A stretch of DNA of 10,010 bases from contig JALSTE010000531.1 of the NCBI GenBank assembly GCA_026983855.1, forward strand, positions 1 to 10,010, given 5' to 3'. How positions within the stretch are numbered: the first letter of the stretch is position 1; each line of letters begins with the position of its first letter. The notes beneath the pieces are model-generated. The model searched no databases, was not told the DNA's origin, and saw nothing but the letters and a program-made list of their open reading frames with translations. The translations under genes and the position numbers were made by a program. Shown piece by piece: positions 5,596-10,010 of this stretch. Source of the stretch: Acidimicrobiia bacterium. Its GTDB lineage: Bacteria > Actinomycetota > Acidimicrobiia > Acidimicrobiales > Poriferisodalaceae.

Positions 5596-6756
5596 CTACA
5601 GACAGGGACCCGGATCGGGATTGGGACTGGTGGCCGCCTCCTCGAGGGTGGCCTCGAGTTCGCCCACGGTGAGGGCGAAGGCCTCCTCGGGGTCATCGGG
5701 GGACACGGCGAAGGCCAACCCCACCACCTCCCCGGTGTCGGAGATGAGCGGGGCGCCGCTGTCGCCGAGTTCCAGGCGGGTGGCGAGGATGTAGACCTCG
5801 CGCGAGGTGTCCACCCTGTCGTAGAGGTCGCGACCCCGGGCCCGCACCAGCTCGTCTATGCGGAAGGGAGCGACTCTCAGATCACCTCCCCCCGGGTGCC
5901 CGAAGACCGCCCCGATGGTCCCCACCCCGGCCGTCCCCATGGTCAGGGGCGGGACCTCGAGTCCGTCCACCCTCAGTACCGCCACATCCCGCTCGGGATC
6001 GAAGTGCACCAGGGTGGCCAGGAACGAGCGACCCAGTTCGTCGACCACGCCCAGCTCGTCTCCACCGGCCACCACGTGGGCGTTGGTGAGGATCAATCCG
6101 GGATCGACCACCACTCCGGTGCCCTCCTGATGGCGCGAGCAGGCCAGGGTGTCGATGCGGACCACCGCCCGGGCGGCACCGTCTAGCACCCTCGCGTCCA
6201 GACCCGAAAGTGACGGTGGGGGACCCGGCTCGGCGATCGTACCGCCCCCGCCGAGGGCCACAGCCCCCCGGTTGTCCCCCACCGCCCGGCGCAGGGCCCG
6301 CAGGGTGTCGGGTGGTTCGGGGGCCCGTTCCAGCACGGCCCGGGCGATCACGGACTCCGAGGTCTGATCCGCGATCAGACCCGGAGTCGACACCAGGGTG
6401 GGGATCAACAGCCAGAACATGACCAGCACGCCCAGGCCTCCGACGAGCGCCCCGGCCGCCTGGTCCACTCTCCCCACCCGGCGGTGGACCCCTCCCCGGG
6501 CCCTCTCCCCGAGGTTCAGGCCCAGCCACTGACCCACGGTGGCGAAGGCGACCATGACCGCCAGGGCGGTGAACAGCACCCAGGCGTCGTCGAGCGATCC
6601 GACCAGGGACACGATCACCGGGGTGATCAACAGGGCCAGGCTGAGACCCAGGGCCAGTCCCAACCAGGAGGTCGAACGGGCGACGAATCCCATGCGCCCG
6701 CCGCCGACGGCCGCTGAGACCACCAGCAGGATCAGAAAGAGATCTACGAGGTTCAA
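5596..6756 (-). CDS. MarP-like membrane-anchored serine protease (CvpA + trypsin domains)
   Basis: A predicted periplasmic chymotrypsin-fold protease of 386 aa on a multi-helix membrane anchor, with the architecture of M. tuberculosis MarP (Rv3671c, 397 aa), which supports acid and oxidative stress resistance. Four hydrophobic helices (about 4-24, 30-53, 58-79, 99-120) form the CvpA/colicin-V-like part. The protease domain (about 195-386) shows a full triad: H227 (TNAHVV), D257 (ERDVAVL) and S333 (LGDSGAPL). C206 and C385 match in placement the redox-sensitive disulfide pair reported for MarP. The start is TTG 6756; no ATG or GTG was found in frame just upstream, and Met22 would cut off the first helix. 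There is no clear Shine-Dalgarno. It begins 37 nt after trmI and is probably co-transcribed with it. The physiological substrate is unknown. Confidence 0.88.
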   Translation of the reverse strand: MNLVDLFLILLVVSAAVGGGRMGFVARSTSWLGLALGLSLALLITPVIVSLVGSLDDAWVLFTALAVMVAFATVGQWLGLNLGERARGGVHRRVGRVDQAAGALVGGLGVLVMFWLLIPTLVSTPGLIADQTSESVIARAVLERAPEPPDTLRALRRAVGDNRGAVALGGGGTIAEPGPPPSLSGLDARVLDGAARAVVRIDTLACSRHQEGTGVVVDPGLILTNAHVVAGGDELGVVDELGRSFLATLVHFDPERDVAVLRVDGLEVPPLTMGTAGVGTIGAVFGHPGGGDLRVAPFRIDELVRARGRDLYDRVDTSREVYILATRLELGDSGAPLISDTGEVVGLAFAVSPDDPEEAFALTVGELEATLEEAATSPNPDPGPCL

Positions 6757-6793
6757 GGGATCGAGGGGAGTCTGGGGCCCGGAGCGGCGGGTG

Positions 6794-7588
6794 TCAACGC
6801 AGGAGACGGCAGTGGGTGATGAAACCGGTGTGGGCGACCATCCGGTGGTCGGGACGGACCGCGTAGCCGTCCACGTGCCAGGAGCGGTTCAGAACCTCGA
6901 CCGTCTCGATCATTCCGAAGGGACCGGCGTCGAGAGCCTCCCGCAACGACATCACCTGGCTGATCGAGGGGTTGTAGGCCAAGAGTATCCCTCCCGGTTT
7001 CATGGCTTCGGGGACGTGGGGAACCACCTGCCACGGTTCGGGCAGGTCCAGGAGTATTCGGTCGAGATTCCTCTCCTCGATTCCCTGGTAGGCGTCGCGG
7101 GTCTCGACCCGGTAGTGCTCGAGGGCCCCGGGGCCGAGGAACCCGACGACGTTGGCGGTGGCGGTCTCGGCGAATTCCTCGCGGAGCTCGTAGCCGATGA
7201 CCGACACCCCGGCCCGCACCAGGGTGGTGGAGAGGGCCCCGGACCCGACCCCGGACTCGAGGACCCTCAACCCCGGATGGATGTCGGCCATCATGAGTAT
7301 CGGACCCAGGTCCTTGGGGTAGATCACCTGGGCCCCGCGCGGCATCTTGAGCACGTAGTCGACCAGGGTGGGTCTCAGGGCCAGGAACCGGGCCCCCTTG
7401 TTGGAACGGAGTTCGAGTCCCTCGGGTCGACCGATAATCGCGTCGTGGTCGAGGATCCCGGCGTGGGAGTGGAACTCCCCCCCGGCCTCGAGGGCCACGA
7501 GATAGCGACGTTGTTTGGAGTCGATCAGAACGATCGTCTCCCCCTCAGCCATGGGCACGGGGGGCTCAGCCTCCGCCGAGGGGGTCAA
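6794..7588 (-). CDS. trmI: tRNA (adenine-58-N1)-methyltransferase TrmI
   Basis: SAM-dependent enzyme that makes m1A58 in the tRNA T-loop, stabilising tRNA structure. The product is 264 aa. The N-terminal small beta domain (about 18-60) is followed by FLALRPTLVDYVLKMPRGAQ (68-87) and IYPKDLG (89-95), typical of actinobacterial TrmI. The Rossmann SAM site is VLESGVGSGALS (109-120), and the catalytic-motif equivalent is DLPEPW (181-186, D181). The C-terminal VRPDHRMVAHTGF (244-256) is also characteristic. M. tuberculosis TrmI (Rv2118c) also lies close to mpa, so the linkage is conserved. Start options are TTG 7588, GTG 7558 and ATG 7552. TTG 7588 overlaps the upstream stop (TTGA), which favours coupling; GGAGG lies 11 nt before GTG 7558. 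The catalytic core is unaffected by this choice. Confidence 0.93.
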   Translation of the reverse strand: MTPSAEAEPPVPMAEGETIVLIDSKQRRYLVALEAGGEFHSHAGILDHDAIIGRPEGLELRSNKGARFLALRPTLVDYVLKMPRGAQVIYPKDLGPILMMADIHPGLRVLESGVGSGALSTTLVRAGVSVIGYELREEFAETATANVVGFLGPGALEHYRVETRDAYQGIEERNLDRILLDLPEPWQVVPHVPEAMKPGGILLAYNPSISQVMSLREALDAGPFGMIETVEVLNRSWHVDGYAVRPDHRMVAHTGFITHCRLLR

Positions 7589-7827
7589 GCGACCGGCCGA
7601 CCCTTGCGATCCACGGTGAGGTGCCTGATCTCGAGGGTCTCTCCCGGGTCCAGTTCACGGGAATAGACCACCTCCCGCTTACGACGCCCCAGTCGCGACA
7701 TCAGGCGGAAGCCGGCCACCACCAGACCCACCGCCAGCCAGGCTCCCTCACCCCGGGTACCCCGGCTCATCCCGGTGTCACCGAGACGCGACACGACCTT
7801 GAGGATCTGCCGTCCGATGAACTTCAC
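7585..7827 (-). CDS. Small hypothetical single-pass membrane protein
   Basis: I do not recognise the family. The product is 80 aa from GTG 7827. It has a basic amphipathic start (MKFIGRQILKVVSRLG), one hydrophobic segment (about 28-44), then a very basic cluster RLGRRKREVVYSR (45-57) and a short soluble tail with DPGETLEIRHLTV (60-72). The positive-inside rule suggests that the arginine-rich tail is cytoplasmic. A weak GGGG lies about 7 nt before the GTG; Met20 is an alternative start. Its TGA overlaps the TTG of trmI, and it follows another small membrane gene by 43 nt, which supports it as a real, co-translated gene. Function unknown. Confidence 0.65.
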   Translation of the reverse strand: MKFIGRQILKVVSRLGDTGMSRGTRGEGAWLAVGLVVAGFRLMSRLGRRKREVVYSRELDPGETLEIRHLTVDRKGRPVA

Positions 7828-7870
7828 GGGCGTACCCCACGGTTCCCCGGGGTGGAGCGGCGTTCCGTCA

Positions 7871-8110
7871 TCAGACCCTGACCACCTCTACCACGGTGGT
7901 CTTCTTGACCCCCTTGGACCGGCCGATCAGAAAGGCCAGGATCAGCAGCAGGACCACCCCGGCCGCTCCCCCGGCGATGGCCATACGGGACATCCTCTGG
8001 GCCGTCTCGTTGACCTCGCCGGTGAGCTGCCGGAACTTGTTCTCGATGTCGTCACGGGTGATGCGAGCCTCGTCGCCGGTCGGGCCGCTCCCCGAATCCC
8101 TGCTGGTCAC
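7871..8110 (-). CDS. Small hypothetical tail-anchored-like membrane protein
   Basis: The product is 79 aa from GTG 8110. It has a disordered acidic start, a predicted helical stretch (about 18-42, ITRDDIENKFRQLTGEVNET) and one strong transmembrane segment (44-63, ending LLLILAFLIGR). A short basic tail GRSKGVKKTTVVEVVRV follows. The helix-TM-basic-tail layout could make it an assembly partner of the two-helix protein encoded just upstream. The start is well supported: GGAGG at 8121-8117 is 6 nt upstream, and the GTG overlaps the upstream TGA by 4 nt (GTGA). No family assigned. Confidence 0.8.
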   Translation of the reverse strand: MTSRDSGSGPTGDEARITRDDIENKFRQLTGEVNETAQRMSRMAIAGGAAGVVLLLILAFLIGRSKGVKKTTVVEVVRV

Positions 8111-8436
8111 TGTGAACCTCCGTCGTCATCTCTGAGTATCGCCCGGGTGGCGAGGAACGCCACGAGCACCACGAACAACAAGGTGATCAGATACGGAATC
8201 CAGTTGAGGGACCCGGTGAACACCGAACCGGTCTCGGTCTGCAGGGCCCTGAGCAGGGCCAGGGTCAGCAGCACCACGGACAGGGCGAGCAGCACCGATC
8301 CGGCGATCCCGAAGGCCAGATACCGGCCCACCCCCTTGAGGGGGCCGACGGTCTCCTGACGGGCGTAGTTCTTGAGAAGGTCGACGAGTTCACGGCCGTC
8401 GGATATGAGACCGCTCTTCGATTGTTCCTCTGCCAC
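8107..8436 (-). CDS. Putative Holin-X-like two-helix membrane protein
   Basis: A 109-aa protein from GTG 8436. The N-terminal segment SGLISDGRELVDLLKNYARQE is predicted helical and amphipathic. Two long transmembrane helices follow (about 38-64 and 77-100), then a short acidic tail ILRDDDGGSQ. This layout resembles the actinobacterial 'phage holin family' (holin superfamily III, Holin-X) proteins, which are mostly chromosomal and of unproven function. I see no lysin or phage gene nearby, so a lytic role is not implied. GTG 8436 is preferred to ATG 8481 because GGAGG at 8447-8443 is 6 nt upstream, exactly mirroring the site of the next gene, while the residues before it (many Arg/His) look non-coding. 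The family call is moderate; the existence of the gene is well supported. Confidence 0.72.
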   Translation of the reverse strand: MAEEQSKSGLISDGRELVDLLKNYARQETVGPLKGVGRYLAFGIAGSVLLALSVVLLTLALLRALQTETGSVFTGSLNWIPYLITLLFVVLVAFLATRAILRDDDGGSQ

Positions 8437-8442
8437 CCGGGA

Positions 8443-8447
8443 CCTCC
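8443..8447 (-). promoter_or_regulatory. Shine-Dalgarno of the Holin-X-like gene
   Basis: GGAGG, 6 nt upstream of GTG 8436. It shortens this gene by 15 codons relative to the first ATG in frame (8481). Confidence 0.6.
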
Positions 8448-8505
8448 GCCTGTGATAGTTCACTCTCAGCCGCCACAGCATGCCAGATGTGGGAAGACCC
8501 CATGG

Positions 8506-9102
8506 TCAGAGAAGGCCCCTCATCTCCAGCAATCCGTCCAGCAGGGTGACCAGGAGCTCCAGGCGGGACCCGACGTCGGGGCACTCGAGCAGCCTCTGGC
8601 GGTCCAGAGGCCCGATCGGCGAGCGGGCCGCGGCCTCATAGACGAAGACCGTGGGGTCCACCGCGGCGGGGTCGGTCCCCGCCGGCCGGTCGCCCAGTTC
8701 CGCCAGGCGAACCGACACCGCCTCGATGAGCTCGTCCACACCGCCGTCCTCCACCGGATCCGGATCGGGCCAGTCTCGGGCCATGACCCACGGGTGGGGA
8801 TCGTCGGGAGGCCAGGCCTCAGCCCTGAACCGTCCCACGCCCAGTGACAGCAGGAGCAGCCGTCCACCGGGGGGTCCCTCAACCCGAAGGATGCGGGCCA
8901 CACATCCAACATCGAAGCGCTGCTCCCCCCCACCGACCTCCGACCCCCGCGATATTCCCACCACCGCGAAATCGGATTCACGGGTCACGCAGTACTCGAC
9001 GAGCCGCAGGTACCTCGGTTCGAACACCTGGAGGGGCAGGAGCTCACCGGGCAGAAGGACGGTCTCCAGGGGGAAGGCCGGGAGTAGCCGGGGGTCGGTC
9101 AT
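8506..9102 (-). CDS. Stand-alone LON substrate-binding-domain protein
   Basis: A 198-aa protein consisting only of the Lon N-terminal (LonN, PUA-like) domain, with no AAA+ or Ser-Lys protease part. The diagnostic opening is LPAFPLETVLLPGELLPLQVFEPRYLRLVEY (residues 7-37), in which FPL...PG..LPL.VFEPRY is the LonN signature. FDVGCVARILRVEGPPGGRLLLLSLGVGRFR (63-93) matches the second conserved block (G.VA.I......G.....L.G..RF). The C-terminal third is predicted helical. In Lon the domain binds unfolded substrates; the role of free LonN proteins in actinobacteria is not established, so a chaperone or adaptor function is only a suggestion. ATG 9102 overlaps the stop of the carboxypeptidase gene (ATGA), and no strong Shine-Dalgarno is present, so coupled translation is likely. 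Confidence 0.9.
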   Translation of the reverse strand: MTDPRLLPAFPLETVLLPGELLPLQVFEPRYLRLVEYCVTRESDFAVVGISRGSEVGGGEQRFDVGCVARILRVEGPPGGRLLLLSLGVGRFRAEAWPPDDPHPWVMARDWPDPDPVEDGGVDELIEAVSVRLAELGDRPAGTDPAAVDPTVFVYEAAARSPIGPLDRQRLLECPDVGSRLELLVTLLDGLLEMRGLL

Positions 9103-10010
9103 TTCCCGTCACCGGCCCCGGCGATCCTCCCGATGTCGGGACCTTCGGGCAGGTCGACGAGGACCAGGGCCAACTGCTCCTGGAGATCCAGACCCACCCG
9201 ACCCTCCAGAGGCACTCCGTTGAGAAGCTGGGCGAAGGTGACCAGGGGACCCCCCGGGTCGGTGGGCTCGACGAAACCGGCCAACCCGTTCACGTGATTC
9301 AACAACCCGGTCTTGGCGTGAAGTCGCCCCGCCACCGGGGTGTCGATGAACCGGTGGGCGAGGGTGCCGGTCTCCCCCGCCACCGCCAGGCCGGTTCCGA
9401 TCACCGAATCAGGACCCTCCTCCACCAGCAGCGAGGCCAGTACCCCGCAACTGGTCGTGTCCGAGGGACTCAGGCCCGATCCGTCGTGCACCTCGACCGC
9501 CTCCGAATCGGGTACCCGCTCCGCCACGGCGGCCTCCACGGCCCGGGCCCCGGCCTCCGTGGTGCCCACACCCGAGGTGACCAGACCCAGCTCCCTGATC
9601 AGGCTCTCCGCCGTGTCGTTGTCGCTCTCGCGCAACATCTCCCTGACGATCTCGGCCAGGGGAGCGCTCTCCACCCGGGCGATCGGCACCCCGTCCGGAG
9701 GGGCCACACCGATACCGGTTCCCCCGACCGCCACCCCCCGCTCGGCCAGCAGCGATGCCAGCTCGGCCGCGGCATGGGCGGCGGGGTCCCCCGCCTCGAC
9801 CCGGACGGGATCCCATTCGGTGAATCCGTCGTTCACGGCCAGGGCCCCGATGGGGCCGGCGTTCTTCTGGGATCGGTACCGCTCCGGCCAGGCGGGAAGG
9901 AACCTGACCCGGTCATAGCGGCTGTCGTCGCCCAGGATACGGCCCCGGATCCGGGTGACACCGGCGGCGACGATGGCGTCGGCGAGGTCCTCCAGGGGTG
10001 TGAACAGTTG
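9099..10010 (-). CDS. dacB: D-alanyl-D-alanine carboxypeptidase/endopeptidase, S13 (PBP4/DacB) family, N terminus beyond window
   Basis: A periplasmic peptidoglycan enzyme that trims D-Ala or cuts peptide cross-links. The frame is open to the right edge, giving 303 residues in the window; there is no start here. The segment GRILGDDSRYDRVRFLPAWP (about 9944-9885) is the typical S13 domain motif, followed by GPIGALAVNDGFTEW. Active-site motifs visible are SDN (9626-9618, ESDNDTAE) and KTG (9314-9306, HAKTGLLN). DGSGLS, about 10430-like in other PBP4 proteins in context, is present here at roughly 9482-9465. The SxxK nucleophile motif and signal peptide should lie past the window edge. An internal GTG at 9836 would exclude the conserved domain and is not the start. 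The stop overlaps the LON-domain gene by 4 nt. The family is secure; DacB is used in the broad sense. Confidence 0.9.
   Translation of the reverse strand, partial: QLFTPLEDLADAIVAAGVTRIRGRILGDDSRYDRVRFLPAWPERYRSQKNAGPIGALAVNDGFTEWDPVRVEAGDPAAHAAAELASLLAERGVAVGGTGIGVAPPDGVPIARVESAPLAEIVREMLRESDNDTAESLIRELGLVTSGVGTTEAGARAVEAAVAERVPDSEAVEVHDGSGLSPSDTTSCGVLASLLVEEGPDSVIGTGLAVAGETGTLAHRFIDTPVAGRLHAKTGLLNHVNGLAGFVEPTDPGGPLVTFAQLLNGVPLEGRVGLDLQEQLALVLVDLPEGPDIGRIAGAGDGK

Noticed and set aside
8107..8436. Prophage lysis gene
   Set aside because: Despite the holin-like layout, there is no endolysin, portal, tail, integrase or other phage gene, and the neighbours are housekeeping genes. Such proteins are common in actinobacterial chromosomes.
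8437..8481. Longer start (ATG 8481) for the Holin-X-like gene
   Set aside because: There is no Shine-Dalgarno before it, and the added residues are Arg/His-rich. GTG 8436 has GGAGG at ideal spacing.
9834..9836. GTG 9836 as the start of the carboxypeptidase
   Set aside because: The frame stays open upstream to the window edge and encodes conserved S13 residues (GDDSRYD..., WPERY), so the true start lies beyond 10010.

Overview
The window is GC-rich and carries an almost complete Pup-proteasome gene set, which points to Actinomycetota. The gene order, the frequent GTG/TTG starts and the stand-alone neighbours would fit a deep-branching class such as Acidimicrobiia, but that placement is inference. 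Apart from one ferredoxin gene, every gene lies on the minus strand, so the transcriptional order runs right to left. The two outermost genes (dacB-like on the right, prcA on the left) run off the window.

Right block (10010 to about 5596, minus strand): an S13-family D,D-carboxypeptidase (N terminus missing), a stand-alone LON substrate-binding-domain protein, a putative Holin-X-like two-helix membrane protein, two very small single-helix membrane proteins, the tRNA m1A58 methyltransferase TrmI, and a MarP-like periplasmic serine protease with an N-terminal CvpA-like membrane domain. Three junctions are 4-nt stop/start overlaps and most other gaps are short, so much of this looks like one transcription unit with translational coupling. 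The theme is envelope maintenance plus tRNA modification.

Middle (5595 to 4827): two hairpins separate the convergent protease and ferredoxin genes. The small [3Fe-4S]-type ferredoxin is on the plus strand. A 397-bp divergent intergenic region between it and mpa holds two compact inverted repeats and is the likely control region of the proteasome operon.

Left block (4826 to 1, minus strand): mpa/arc (AAA+ unfoldase ending in GQYL), dop (depupylase), pup, prcB and prcA, with gaps of 23, 36, 8 and 1 nt. Together they encode the tag, the tag-removing enzyme, the unfoldase and both 20S core subunits. The ligase PafA is not in the window. Pup ends in Gly-Gly-Glu, so it should be ligation-ready without deamidation, leaving Dop with depupylation as its main role. 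PrcB has Ala rather than the more familiar Gly just before the catalytic Thr.

This is mainly a conserved housekeeping region. I see no mobile element, CRISPR array, RNA gene or phage cassette. The least explained parts are the trio of small membrane proteins, the divergent control region, and the repeated association of the ferredoxin and trmI with the proteasome genes.
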